A stretch of DNA of 64,000 nt, taken from Prorocentrum cordatum (Eukaryota; Sar; Dinophyceae; Prorocentrales; Prorocentraceae). Location: contig CAUYUJ010016904.1 in NCBI GenBank assembly GCA_963575745.1, positions 772,085 to 836,084 of the forward strand. The letters run 5' to 3'. A model generated the notes under the pieces. It had not been told where the DNA came from and did not search any database. It saw nothing but the letters and a program-made list of their open reading frames with translations. Shown here piece by piece: positions 1 to 11,500 of the stretch. The stretch's first letter is position 1; each line of letters starts with the position of its first letter. The translations under genes were made by a program, and so were the position numbers.

Positions 1-235
1 CAGATCACGTGACATGTCAAGCCCAAGAGTTTTGAACTTGTTTGCAGCAATCACACCCGGCATGGCCTTTGCAGGATGAACAGGACCACAGACATGCCCT
101 GGCGACGTGCCCACCCCCTGGGCAATGCGGGGCATGAGTAGCTTGGGAGACGTTATACGGAGGTGATGACGTGACATGGGCGCATCTACTTCTGCGAGCG
201 GCATTCGTGGGGCTCGAACCCCCCCCCAAGGGTTG

Positions 236-2391
236 CGAGGTCCCGCTCAGATTTGCCTGGTGCCTCGCTCCGCTGAACCCGCCGCCAGTTTTTGAAAGTT
301 GCAACGGTTTCGCAGATCGCCGCCCCCCAGGGAGGGCGAGGTCCTGCTCAGATCTGCGCGGTGCCTCACTCCGCTGGACCCGCCATCAGCCCTCGAAAGT
401 TGCAACAGCTTCGCAGATCGCAGCCCCTGGGGCACAGCGGGGTCCCGCTCAGATCTGCGCGGTGCCTCAGACCGCAGGACCCACCAGCAGCCCTCGAAAG
501 TGGCGACAGTTTCGCAGATCGCAGCCCCCCGGGACGGCGAGGTCCCTCTCAGATCTGCGCGGTGCCTCGCTCCGCTGGACCCACCAGCAGCCCTCGAACG
601 CGGCGACGGTTTCGCAGATCGCAGCCCCCCGCGGGCGGCGAGGTCCCGCTCAGATCTGCGCAGTGGATCACTCCGCTGGACGCGCCAGCAGCCCTCGAAA
701 GCGGCGACAGTACCGCAGATCGCTATGCTGGCCCCCAAGCAGCCCTCGAATGTCCCCGGTTCCGCAGATCGCAGCCCCCCCAAGGACGGCGAGGTCCCGC
801 TCAGATCTGCGCGGTGCCTCACTCCGCTGGACCCACCAGCAGCCATCCAAAGTGGCGACAGTTTCGCAGATCGCAGCCCCCCAGGCACGGTCAGATCTGC
901 GCGGTGCTTCACCCCACTGGACCGACCAGCAGCCCTCGAAAGTGGCGACGGTTTCGCAGATCGCAGCCCCCCAGGGGCGGCGAGGTCCCGCTCAGATCTG
1001 CGCAGTGGATCACTCCGCAGGACCCACCAGCAGCCCTCGAAAGTGGCGACAGTTTCGCAGATCGCAGCCCCCCAGGCACGGCGAGGTCCAGCTCAGATCA
1101 GCGCGGTGCTTCGCTCTGCTGGACGGACCCACCAGCAGCCTTCGAAAGTGGAGACAATTTCGCAGATCGCAGCCCCCCAGGGACGGCGAGGTCCCGCTCA
1201 GATCTGCGCGGTGCCTCAGACCGCTGGACGGACCCACCAGCAGCCCTCGAAAGTGGCGACGGTTTCGCAGATCGCAGCCCCCCAGGGACGGCGAGGTCCA
1301 GCTCAGATCTGCGCGGTGCCTCAGACCGCAGGACCCACAAGCAGCCCTCGAAAGTGGCGACGGTTTCGCAGATCGCAGCCCCCCAGGGACGGCAAGGTCC
1401 CACTCAGATCTGCGCGGTGCCCCGCTCCGCTGGACCCACCAGCAGCCCTCGGAAGTGGCGATAGTTTCGCAGATCGCAGCCCCCCAGGCACGGCGAGGTC
1501 CCGCTCAGATCTGCGCGGTGCTTCACCCCGCTGGACCCACCAGCAGCCGGGACAGCTTCGCAAATCGCAGCCCCCCAGGGACGGCGAGGTCCCGCTCAGA
1601 TTTGCGCGGTGCTTCAGACCGCAGGACCCACCAGCAGCCTTCGAAGGTGGGGGCAATTTCGCAGATCGCAGCCCCCAGGGACGGCGAGGTCCAGCTCAGA
1701 TCAGCGCGGTGCTTCACTCCGCTGGACCCACCAGAGGTCTCGAAAGCGGCGACAGTTTCGAAGATCGCAGCCCCCCAGGCACGGTGAGGTCCCGTTCAGA
1801 TCTGCGCGGTGCTTCACTCCGCAGGACCCACCAGCAGCCCTCGAAAGTGGCGACAGTTTCGCAGATCGCAGCCCTCCAGGCACGGCGAGGTCCCACTCAG
1901 ATCTGCGCAGTGGATCACTCCGCAGGACCCACCAGCAGCCCTCGAAAGTGGCGACAGTTTCGCAGATCGCAGCCCCCCATGGACGGCGAGGTCCCGCTCA
2001 GATTTGCGAAGTGCCTCACTCCGCAGGACCCACCAGCAGCCATCCAAAGTGGCGACAGTTTCGCAGATCGCAGCCCCCCAGGGACGGCGAGGTCCAGCTC
2101 AGATCTGCGCGGTGCCTGAGACCGCAGGACCCACCAGAGGCCCTCGAAAGTGGCGACGGTTTCGCAGATCGCAGCCCCCCAGGGACGGCGAGGTCCAGCT
2201 CAGATCTGCGCGGTGCCTCAGACCGCAGAACCCGCCAGCAGCCTTCGAAAGTGGCGACAGTTTCGCAGATCGCAGCCCCCCAGGCACGGCGAGGTCCCGC
2301 TCATATCGGCGCGGTGCTTCACTCCGCAGGACCCGCCAGCAGCCTTCGAAAGTGGCGGCAGTTTCGCAGATCACAGCCCCCATCGTCGGCG
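236..2391. repeat. 100-bp GC-rich satellite array (family S100), about 22 copies
   Basis: The landmark CGCAGATCGCAGCCCC recurs every 100 bp or so (for example near 411, 512, 612, 864, 1162, 1469, 1860, 2164). Most units are 96-104 bp; one near 721-770 is a half unit of about 50 bp, and some are shortened by about 10 bp. The unit reads through CCCTCGAAAGTGGCGAC, the landmark, then GACGGCGAGGTC, CAGATCTGCGCGGTG and CCGCTGGACCCACC. No non-repeated spacers separate the units. Because the unit is not a multiple of three, it is read in all three forward frames in turn, and long stretches of all three are free of stops. I treat these as a property of the repeat, not as genes. Diverged copies in the opposite orientation lie near 27.0, 46.8-48.3 and 49.3-50.2 kb. 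Confidence 0.93.
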
Positions 2392-2964
2392 AAGAGAGGG
2401 CAGGACGAGGTGGGAGGCGGGAGGAGGAGGTGGACGCGATCACACCCTTCTGTTCAAAACGAATACCCAACCAAGGAGGGTTGGGATCAACGGGCCATCA
2501 TATCTGGAGCAACCCGTACCAAGGCCGGCCTCTCGGCTTCATTTTCGCGCGGGTCCTGAAGTGCGACGTAGGGCAGAAGGCTGACCGCGGCAAGTACGCC
2601 CCCACTCCGAAGGAGAGGCGGGGTGCCCGACGACATGTTGTCACGCTCGGCGGTCCCGTGTTAGCACAGCTCTTCCGATGCGAACGGCAAGAGCTGCTTG
2701 TAAACGAGGGCGATGAGCCAGCTTGGGTTTCCTGATGCCGGGTTTCTTGCGCTGCGCCAGTGCGCGGCCGCGCTGAGATGTCGCGCCGACGCAGACTGGA
2801 GGGGCGCTGGGCGCGCTGATTCGCCCATGCCAGTTGGAGGAGGGAGGTTGCGGGGCAGGATGTGCACCTGCAACGTCGAGGGCGCGGGCTCAGATGGGCC
2901 GACGGCGCGACCGTTGTAGGACGGGGCGGCCGATGTGCAGATCCGGGGCAGAGGTTGTCAGGGG
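2392..2964. other. no recognisable feature
   Basis: GC-rich unique-looking DNA directly after the satellite. Open frames here are short and of biased composition. I see no domain, RNA or repeat. Confidence 0.5.
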
Positions 2965-3145
2965 CGGATGAGAAGGGCGAAGGGGGGGGGCGGAAGTGAG
3001 GATGGGCGGCGGGGCGGGTGGGGGGGGGGGGGGGGGGGGATGGGAGGGGAGGAGGGGGGGGGGTAGGCGAGGGGGGGTGGTCGGGGGCATTGGGCCGAGG
3101 ACTGCGGCAGACCCGAGGGCGAGAGGGGGCGCAGGATGGGTTGGG
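2965..3145. repeat. G-rich low-complexity tract
   Basis: Runs of up to about 18 G interrupted by A or C on the + strand. It has G-quadruplex potential. The length is likely imprecise in the assembly. Confidence 0.8.
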
Positions 3146-3667
3146 GGGATTCGGATGGGGGCGGGGGACCGCGCCCACTTGGACGCCCCTAACAGCGCTG
3201 CCTGCGAGTGCCAGCGGGGTCCGCGCTTCTGGCGCTTCGAGGGTGGAGTTGGTTTTGAGTTGCCGTTGGTTGTGTTTGACCTTGCGCGAGGCCCCTCCGT
3301 CGCCGCGGCTGGATTCGCTGCGAAAGTTCTGCGCGGGTGGGCTCGACGTTTCGGGGCATCCAGCGCAGCAGTCAATTGCGGGGTCGGGGGTGTCCTCCAA
3401 GCGGCCCCCGGGTAGTTTCGACGGCGCCGCTGCAATCGAGCGACCAGCAGTCTCCCTCATCGAGCGGCCACCAGTTCGAGCGACGAAATACTTCCCAGGG
3501 CTATCTATCCAGCTCAAGCAACCGACCAGCAGCTTGCTCGCCCTCGCGGGGCCATCGAGCGACCGCGCCGAGCCGTGGCCGACGGCGGCGCTGCGGCGCC
3601 AGCGGCCGCGCCAGCGGCAGAAGCTGGCTTTCTGCCCCTTCCTGAGGAGTAGGGCCTCCAGGAGGCG
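3146..3667. other. no recognisable feature
   Basis: GC-rich DNA with overlapping open frames on both strands, as expected from composition alone. There is no supportable gene. Confidence 0.5.
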
Positions 3668-3742
3668 CCCCTGCCCCCCCCCCCCCCCCCCCCCCCTTCC
3701 CCCGCCCCCCCTCCCCTCTCCCCCCCCCCACCCCTCCCCTTA
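3668..3742. repeat. C-rich homopolymer tract
   Basis: Runs of C (one of about 25) with scattered T on the + strand, the mirror image in composition of the G tract at 3.0 kb. Confidence 0.85.
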
Positions 3743-4264
3743 AAAAATGACGCCCCGAGCAGGAGGGCGCTGAAGTCCATGGGCCTCCACGAGGCCATCT
3801 CGGGGCACGCGCAGAACCTCTGGGGCATCGACGAGACGAAGGCTCGGGGCGTCGCAGTCGCCGTCCTCGCCGTCGTCGTTGTCGCCGCCGTCGCAGCAGG
3901 TCGGCTTGCGCGACGTGTCGCGCGCCCCCTGCGCGATGCAGCGCGTCGCGCGCAGCGAGCTCACAGCCCGCGCAGCGTTCGCCATCCCTGGGGCATGCCT
4001 GCTCACGGCGAAGAGGCGCGACGCGATCCCAGTCAAACAGGTGCAGGTCTGGCCCGATGCGTTACACCTTCTTTGGCATTGTATTGCAGTTGTTCCTCCA
4101 CTCCTTTCTCTTATCTTCCTCCCGCCTCTCTCCCTTCCCCCTTCCCCATCTCTCCTCTTGTCCTCTACCCGCTACTTCCAGCCCTCGTACTACCAAGCCT
4201 CGGCCTCCTACCTCGTCCCACCTGCGCCCTGTCCTTAGTCGGCGACGCTTTGCACTTATGCAGT
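3743..4264. other. no recognisable feature
   Basis: GC-rich in the first half, pyrimidine-rich (CT) from about 4060 to 4230. No gene is supported. Confidence 0.5.
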
Positions 4265-4545
4265 GCTAATTAAGGCTTTGCCAAAACACATGCCAACAAT
4301 CAGTAACAACCAATGGTAACAAGAACCAAGTGAATAACAACGAAGTGCATCCCATAACTAACAATCAGCAGCAACGAATTGCATTAACAATCAATGCCAA
4401 TCACAGGCAATCGCGATCACGGGCAATGGCAACCCAGTCAATCACAACCAAGGGCATCTACTTACAAACTAGTCAATAACAGCCACGGTCACTGTCAAGA
4501 AAGGCCTGCAACATTTCCAATATTGCCATTACAATATCAATTCAG
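4265..4545. repeat. degenerate CAAT/AACAATC-type repeat, A/C-rich on + strand
   Basis: An AT-richer island in GC-rich DNA. The words CAAT, CAAC, ACAATCA and TAACAA recur with no fixed period. The + strand is strongly depleted in G and T relative to A and C. It looks like a decayed heptamer-like microsatellite. Confidence 0.6.
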
Positions 4546-4879
4546 GGCACGCGGTTCACTCGATTGTTCTGCATATGATCCCAGGCGAAGGGCGGCAAAG
4601 CGGTGAAGACCAGTGCCAAGCCGAAGCACCTCCTGGTCAAGAGCCACGCGCGCCTGGACTTGAAGCGGGCCCCGCTCGACGACGGCGCGGGGGCGCAGGC
4701 CCTTGGCGCCGGCGAAATAGACGGTGACAGCTTCGAGGGCGACGACGACGTTGGTCCGCGCGAGCTGCTGAGGAGCGTTTCTGATCAGGCCCGGGGGCTT
4801 TGGAGTTTGAGCTGGCAGCGGGGAGCGAGATTGGAGGAGGGCGACAGGAGGAAGGGGCGTCGAAGGAGTCTCGGCGGAA

Positions 4880-5075
4880 GGGGGGGCAGGACGGGCGGGG
4901 GCGCGGAGGAGGGGCGCGGCGGCGGGGGTCGAGAGGGAGGCGGGGGCGGGGGGGGCAGGGGGGGGGGCGAGGGGGGCGGGGGGGGGGGGGAGGAGGGGGG
5001 ATTGAAAGGTGTCGATGAGGATGGAAATGAGGGGCGCGCGGCGAGGATGAATGGGAGGGGGGGAGGGGGGGGCGA
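4880..5075. repeat. G/GGA-rich low-complexity tract
   Basis: Mixed GGA and poly-G on the + strand. It precedes the GAC microsatellite. Confidence 0.75.
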
Positions 5076-5175
5076 CGAAGAGGGCGGGCGGGTGCGCGGA
5101 CGGCTTGCCCGCGCTCTTTCGCCAGAGACCGCGCGCGGCAGCGCTCGCCGGGGCCCGCGGGTCGGGCGCCCCGCC

Positions 5176-5246
5176 GACGACGGCGGCGACGACGACGACG
5201 ACGGCGGCGGCGACGACGACGACGACAACGACGACGACGCCGACCC

Positions 5247-5316
<70 letters not shown>

Positions 5317-5317
5317 A
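5176..5317. repeat. (GAC)n microsatellite
   Basis: Interrupted GAC repeat, pure from about 5248 to 5317 (about 23 units). Its translation gives poly-Asp, poly-Thr or poly-Arg on one strand and poly-Ser or poly-Val on the other. The long open frames through it are therefore not evidence of a gene. Confidence 0.95.
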
Positions 5318-6030
5318 CCGCAAGCGCGACAGAGGTGCAAGAGAGACGCGGCCAGAGTTTCCCGATTTGCACTCGCGCTGGAAATCGAACTCTGCATCAG
5401 TGCAGGTTCAGTCAGCCAGTCAGCCAGTCGTTGTCGTCCTCCTTACCTCCTTATCCTCCTCTTGTGCTTTCCTCTGCATTATCCCTCCTCGTGTTCCCTC
5501 CCCATCCTCTTCGCCCCTCGCCCCATCCCCCACCTCGCCCCCCCCCCCTCCGCCCCGCCCGCCATGCTTCGCCCGCCCGCGGACTGCAGCTACAGGGCAC
5601 ATCGCGCTTCGCGTGCCCCCGCCGCCCCGCCAGCCCATCCAGGGAGGATTTCGAGGCGGGTTGCATTGCTCGGGGAATTAGGGGATTTGCGCTGTAGGAA
5701 CCCCATCGGAGGCGTTTCGGGGCCATCGTGGGGCCTCGATGGGGGCCCCCGTGATTGTTTTTCGGCAACCTGCCACTAAGCTGGCCGTTGTTTAGAGGGA
5801 GCTGCTGGGAGCCAGGGGGCGACAAATTCTCCAAACTCGTTGTGCGTGAAGGGGCGGCATGGGAGCCGCGCCAGGGCAATGTCGGGGCTAGCCAGGCAGG
5901 CAGTGCCCCCCGCGAAGCCCCAGTAGGCCCCTGGGCTCCTGGAAGACGACGACGGCCAAAGTTCACCGAAAACGCCCAAAAACGCCCTGCCTCGATCGTC
6001 GACGGCCGTGGGAAAAAAAACATGTCAACC
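5318..6030. other. no recognisable gene; pyrimidine-rich in part
   Basis: 5430-5570 is CCT/CCC-rich. The remainder is unique-looking GC-rich sequence with no domain that I recognise. Confidence 0.5.
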
Positions 6031-6968
6031 AGGGGAAAAAGGAGGAGGAGGAGAAGGGGGAAGAAAGGGAAGAGGAGGAGGAGGAGGAAGAGGAGGAGGA
6101 GGAGGAGGAGGAGACTACGACGACGTCGACGACGACGACGAACACCGACGACGACGACGACGACAAACGGACACCGACGACCACGGACGACCACGACCAC
6201 GGGCGAACGACGCGACGGACACCGACAACGACGACGGACACCGATGACCACAGACGGACACCGATGATTACAGACGACCACGACCGCGGACGACGACAAT
6301 GACGCCGGACGACGACGACGACGACGACGGACGACGACGACGACGACGACGACGACAACGGGCGACGACGACAATGACGACGACGACGACGGACGACGAC
6401 GACGGACGACGACGTCGGATGATGACGACGGGGAAGACGACAACGGCGACGACGAATTCGAAGCGGGGCGACGACGACGACGATGATGGACGACGACGAC
6501 GACCACGACGACGGGCGAAGACGACGACGACGACGGGAGACGACGGCGAGCGACGACGAACGGGCGACGACGGGGGACGACGGACGACGACGTCGACGAC
6601 GACGACGACAACGGACAACGACGGACGACGACGGCGACGGTGGACGACGACGACGACGGACGACGACGATGGCGGACGACGACGACGACGGACGACGACG
6701 ATGACGGACGACGACGACGACGTCGGACGACGACGGACGGACGGACGAACGGACGACGGACGGCAGCGGGCGACAACGGACGACGACGACGACGACGACG
6801 AGAAGAAGAAAAAGGAGGGGGGCGGGGGGGGGCGACGAGGGGGAAGAGGAGGAGGAGGAGGAGGAGGAGAAGGAGGAGGAGGAAGAGGAGGAGGGGGAGG
6901 AGGAGGAGGAGGAGGAGGAGGAGGAGAGGAAGAGGAGGGAAGGAGGAGGAGGAAGGAGGACCGGGAGA

Positions 6969-6999
<31 letters not shown>

Positions 7000-7340
7000 G
7001 GAGGAGGAGGATAAAGAGAAGAGGAGGGGAGGAGGAAGAGGAGGAGGGGGGGGAGGAGGAGGAGGAGGAGGGGAGGAGGAGGAGGAGGAGGGAGGAGGAG
7101 GAGGAGGAGGAGAGGAGGAGGAGGGAGGAGGAGGAGGAGGAGGGGGAGAGAGGAGGAGGAGGAGTTGGAGGAGGGGAGGAAGGAGGAGGAGGAGGAGGAG
7201 GAGGAGGAGGGGGGAAGACGAGGAGGAGGAGGAGGAGGAAGAGGAGGAGGAGGAGGCAGACGACTATGAGGATAAGCAAAAGGTGGAGGAGGGGAAGGAG
7301 GAGGAGCAGGAGGAGGAGGAGCAGGAGGAGGAGGAGGACA
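6031..7340. repeat. 1.3-kb GGA/GAC trinucleotide tract
   Basis: Three blocks are visible: GGA-type (about 6035-6112), degenerate GAC/GACGGAC (about 6115-6800), and a nearly pure purine GGA/GGAGGA block (about 6800-7330). The last is almost 0.5 kb of homopurine on the + strand. All open frames here encode only Asp/Arg/Thr/Gly/Glu runs or their antisense. Confidence 0.95.
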
Positions 7341-7395
7341 CGGCGACTCATAGATCCGTGAACGCGTGTTTTTTCTCATTGGTTATCATCCTTCT

Positions 7396-7985
7396 GAGCT
7401 TTTGACTTCGAGGCCCGTCGTCGGGCCCAGGGGTCATCGAACATGGCTCCAGGGCGAAAAACCACTCCTGGGGAGACGACCGCGACGACCCAGAGATCCG
7501 AGGATGTGTTTTTGTTTCAATCTGGCGCTTTTTTCCTGGATTTCGCCACGCGGGGCCTGTCGTCGGGCCCGAGGCCATCGAGAGGGGCTTCGGGGCGAAA
7601 AAGTACTCCCAGGGAGAGGGCGGGACCTCTGGGGCCGCGGATTGAAAACGACGACGACGACGACGACGACGACGACCCACAGATCCGAGGATGTGATTTC
7701 TTCATTCCGGCGGTCTGTTCTTGGATTTCGGCGCGCGGAGCCCGTCGTCGGGCCTGGGGGCCATTGAAAAGGGTTCAGGGGCGAAAAACCATTCCCGGCG
7801 AAGGGGCGGGACCTTTGGGCCCGCGGGTCGAAAACGACGACGACGACCACGACGACCCAGAGATCCGAGGATGTGATGTTTTCAATCCGGCGTTTTTTCT
7901 TGGATTTTGGCCTGCGGGGCCCGTCGGGCACGGATCTCTGGGGACGACGACGACGCTCGGCAAGCGCTGTCCCCCCCGGATCCAG
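7396..7985. repeat. tandem repeat, four copies, unit 142-185 bp
   Basis: Copies start at GGCC(C/T)GTCGTCGGGCC near 7412, 7554 and 7738 and at a diverged form near 7918. Each continues through a GCGAAAAA box, then CAGAGATCCGAGGATGTG and a TTTTTCTTGGATTTCG box. The unit length varies mainly because copies 2-4 contain an internal (GAC)n of different lengths. Confidence 0.85.
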
Positions 7986-8054
7986 GTCCCCGGAAGCCAC
8001 CGAAATTATTGAAGGCCCCTGGGGGCCGGAGGGGACAACGCTTGCTCGCGGTCG

Positions 8055-8400
8055 CGTCGTCGTCGCCGCCGCTGTTTTTTTGTGCTTTGCACTGATTTTT
8101 TCTTGTAATTTTTTTGGCCTGTTTGTTCGGTGTTGCAGTTTGATTTGCTCATTGGGTTCCACTTTTCGTCTGTTTGGTTTTGCCTTGTTTGTCTTTGGTG
8201 CTTCTTCTGTTATCTTTTTTGTGATTGATGTGTTGTGCCTGTGATTCTTTTTTGTTTGTTGTTTTGATTGGTGTGTCTTTGTGCCTTGCTGTTTCATAGT
8301 GTTTTGCTGTTGCGGTTGTTTTTTTTTGTCTGGGTTTCTGTTGTTGCTTGTGTTATTATTTTTGTTGTTATTTCGCTGCTGTTTTGTGTTTTGCTGCCGC
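8055..8400. repeat. T/G-rich strand-asymmetric tract
   Basis: About 350 bp dominated by T and G on the + strand (many TTTGTTTG, TTTTTT and TGTG words), with very few A. No fixed period. The flanks are GC-rich, so the boundary is sharp at both ends. Confidence 0.6.
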
Positions 8401-8696
8401 GGCCGCCGCCAACGACGCGCCGCCGCCGCCGCCGCCGCACGGCCCGCGCCGCGCGGCGGCGCGCGGCGCGGCCGCCCTGGACGACCACAGCGGCCTCCTC
8501 CGCGACCTCGGAGGCTTGGCGCGGGGGGGGGGGGGCGCAGGGGGGCAGGGGGGTGGGCACAGGAGGGGGGCGAAGGTGCAAGCGATATCATTTGGCGGTT
8601 CTGGCCCAGCAAACGGGAGGTTGCATTTGAGACGCGTTTTGTTCCTCATCTCCAAGGATGGGGGGGGCAGGAGCACGGGGCAAAGGGGGGCAGGGG

Positions 8697-9600
8697 GGGA
8701 GAGGAGGAGGAGGGGGATGAGGAGAAGGAGGAGGAGGAGGAGGAGGAGGAGGAGGAGAAGGAAGGGGCGGGGGAGAAGAAAAAGGAGGAGGGCGACAATG
8801 GTTTGACATCCGCGCGTCTGCCAAAGCCCAAGGCGCACGCTCTGGGGGGGCGGCGCATCCCTCCAAAGGGACGCGCAGGTGCACGAACAGGGCGCCAGCC
8901 CCAGGGAGGGCGAGCTGGCCGCCGGCCCGGCCCACTGGAGAGAGAGCGGTGGCGGTGGCCAGTAGTAAGGTAAGAAGGAGAAGGAAAAAGACGAGGAGGA
9001 AGAGGAGGAGGGGGACGAGGGGGAGGAGAAGGAGGATAAGGAGGAGGAAGAGGGGGAGGAGGAGGAGGAGGAGGAAGAGGAGGAGGAGGAGGAGAAGAAG
9101 GGCGAGGAGGAGGAGGAGAAGGAGGAAAGGAGGAAGAGGGATGAGGGGGAGGGGGAGGGGCAGGGGAAGAGGAGGAGGAGAGGAGGTGAGGAGGGTGAAG
9201 AGGAGGAGGAGGAGGAGGAGGAGGACGAGGAGGAAGAGGAGGATATTGGCAAGGCGGGCCGTCCGCCCCAGGCGGCAAAGTCGGGCTGGTCGACATGGGG
9301 AGATAGCAGAAGGGAACAACGGGGGGTCTTGAGAATCAGCTTACGTAGCTGGTTTTCCAAGCGCCCCCCGGTGCCGGAGGCGGCTATGCATCGAGGAGCG
9401 GGCCCTTCGGCGGGGCCAGCTGCGCGCAGCAGATTTCGTAACCCCCCCTCCCCCAACCCCTCCCATTCGTCTGGCCCGACGAATAGAGGAAGGGAGGGGG
9501 CGGAGGGAGTAGAGGGACGAGGAGGAGGAGGAGGAAGAGGAGGAGGAGGAGGAGGAGGGGGACGGGGAGCAGGAGGAAGAGGAGGAGAAGGAGGGGTTTG
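8697..9600. repeat. GGA purine tracts in three blocks
   Basis: Blocks at about 8697-8800, 8970-9243 and 9515-9600, all purine-rich on the + strand. The DNA between them is GC-rich and unique-looking. The long antisense Pro/Ser/Leu frames are artefacts of these tracts. Confidence 0.85.
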
Positions 9601-9959
9601 CCCTGTGAGCATTGGCGACCGCCACCAGGAGACGGTGCCAGGAGGAAGAGGATGAGGAGGAGAGGGAAGAGGGGAAAAGGGGTGGTGGTGAAGAGGAAAC
9701 GTTCTAAACCAATCACGCCCTAAAGGGCTGGTGCGAATTGCACATGATGGCTTGAATTACCCAGGTGATGCATGTTTTCGAGATCGAGGCCGCGATCTCG
9801 CGGTTGCGAAGGCCAGATTTGGCGCGCAGTCGCGGTGGCGCGTGCCAGGTGTAGACGGCGTCGGGGGCCGGCGCGGCGACCGGCGCTGTGGCGCGCAGGG
9901 GGGGCTGCGGCGGCGGAGCGTAGACACCTCCTAGACGGGCCCGACTAAATGGGTCGGAA

Positions 9960-10107
9960 CATCTCGCCGCATCGCCGATACATCGGCGAAACATCGGCGA
10001 TGCACAAGCGATGCATCAAAGACGCCAGCGGTGCATCGGCCACGTCGGCGCGACGCAAATCAGGCTCCGCATCGAACCGCATCGGCGATGCATCGGCGAC
10101 GCAGCGC
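9960..10107. repeat. short degenerate repeat of CATCGGCGA/GATGCATCGG words
   Basis: CATCGGCGA or GCATCGGC-type words recur about eight times with variable spacing. The word GATGCATC is palindromic, so the region is rich in small self-complementary sites. Confidence 0.6.
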
Positions 10108-10298
10108 GATCCTCCGACCCCATCTACTCCGACCCCGCCCAGGAGGCTTAGAGAGATATCACCGCGAAGTCGAGGGGGGCACGCGGCGGATAAGCAGCAT
10201 GATGATGAGGAGGGGCGCAGGCGGCGTAGGAGGGAGGTGGAGGCACGCTGGCAAGATGCCGCCCGTTAGAAGAATGTTAGAGAAAGGGCTTGGATTCT

Positions 10299-10612
10299 TG
10301 CCGCCAGGTTCTGGGCCGAGAGCGGTTGCGCTTGAGTGGCCTCTTCTTCCTCGCGCGCCTCGATGGGAGAATGTCCCAACCTTGCAAATGAGGAAGAAAC
10401 CGCCCGTCAAACGCGGCCGCCCCCGGCGCGCGACCTGGCGGTGAGAAGCCAAGCGCGCTTCAAGAGCAACTGGAACCTGCTGCTGTCGAGGCGCGTTTGG
10501 TTTTTTTGCCGCCAGGCCCCGCGCCAAGAGCGGTTACACTTGAACGGCCTTTTCTGACTCGCGCTCTTCAAGGGCATCATGTCCCAAACCTGCAAGTGAG
10601 GAAGATAACGCC
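10299..10612. repeat. two-copy direct repeat, about 107 bp, period about 206 bp
   Basis: Copy 1 (10299-10405) and copy 2 (10505-10612) share TTGCCGCCAGG, GAGCGGTT, CTTGA(G/A)(T/C)GGCC, ATGTCCCAA and CCTGCAA-TGAGGAAGA. A weaker match lies near 8596-8660. Confidence 0.7.
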
Positions 10613-10639
10613 TTTCAAATGCAACCGGTGCCAGCGGGC

Positions 10640-11310
10640 GATCACCAGCACATCCAGAAACGACGCCCAGCCGAGTTGAGGTGATCAGGGATATTTCGGA
10701 ATGAAGAGGGGCAGCCGTTATCGTTCGAAGGAGGAGGAGGAGGGGGAGGAGGGGGAGGAGGAGGAGGAGGAGGGGGAGGAGGAGAAGGAGAACGGGGAGG
10801 AGGAGGGTGGATGATGAAGAAGGGAAAAGGATGAGGAGCAGGCGGATGATGAGAGGAGGGGGATGAGGGAGGAACGAGAAGCAGCAGGAGGAATGCCTCT
10901 TGGATATCTCTTGGAAGGCGCCGGTGTTCTCTTGGCGGCCCCCGGGACCTCTTGGGGCGTCTCGGGTGCTTCTGAGGGGCCGCTTGGGGGCCATTTGGGG
11001 GCGTTTGGGGGGCCTCGCGTGGCCTCTTGGGGCCATATTTGGGCCTTGTCGGGGGCCTCGGAGGCATTCATGGGACCATCTTGGAACACATCGATCAAAA
11101 GGGGGGGATACCTTATTTTGCGGCGCCCCTCTTGAGCCACAGTCGTTTGTTGGGGGCCTCTTGAGGCGCTCCCTGGGTGCGCTTGTGCGCTCTCGGGGCC
11201 GCTTTGGGGCAATCTTGGGCGTCGATTTGAGCTCCCGTTGGGGCATCTTGGAGCCATCCGGAGGCCCCGGGAGCCCATCGGAAGCGAAAGAGGGAGAACA
11301 CAACAATCTG
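10640..11310. repeat. composite dispersed repeat, copy 1 (head + GGA tract + CTTGGGG-rich tail)
   Basis: The head contains ACATCCAGAAACGACGCCCA and GTTGAGGTGATCAGGGA. Then comes a GGA tract (10725-10900), then a tail of CTTGGGGCC/GGGCCTCTTGG words that includes ATCGATCAAAAG plus GGGGG and later CATCGGAAG. The same order of parts occurs at 25155-25790 and 31196-31720. Confidence 0.75.
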
Positions 11311-11400
11311 CGACTTTCTTTCATGTTTCAAGGAGGCATTGGACATCGTAGGGGCCTCTTCGGGGTCTCCGTGGCCACTTGGACCCATATTGGGGCCAAT

Positions 11401-11500
11401 NNNNNNNNNNNNNNNNNNNNNNNNNNNNNNNNNNNNNNNNNNNNNNNNNNNNNNNNNNNNNNNNNNNNNNNNNNNNNNNNNNNNNNNNNNNNNNNNNNNN
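11401..11500. other. assembly gap (100 N)
   Basis: Exactly 100 N, probably a scaffolding gap of unknown true size. It is followed directly by GGA repeat, a likely cause of the break. Confidence 0.98.

Noticed and set aside
210-235. tRNA-like T-arm (GGGGCTCGAACCCCC and complement)
   Set aside because: No acceptor or anticodon arms at the right distance on either strand.
236-2391. CRISPR-like array
   Set aside because: Units are adjacent 100-bp tandem copies with no variable spacers, and the DNA is eukaryotic in character.
171-2559. Several forward open frames of 300-600 codons and antisense frames of 100-220 codons rich in Arg, Ser and Pro
   Set aside because: They are the translation of a 100-bp satellite that is open in all three frames. 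The same peptide recurs with each phase and no domain is present.
4603-7405. Long poly-Asp, poly-Thr, Gly/Glu-rich and poly-Ser/Val frames
   Set aside because: Direct translations of GAC and GGA microsatellites.
8281-9655. Antisense Ser/Pro/Leu frame of 414 codons and others
   Set aside because: Products of purine tracts and G/C runs; no coding signal.
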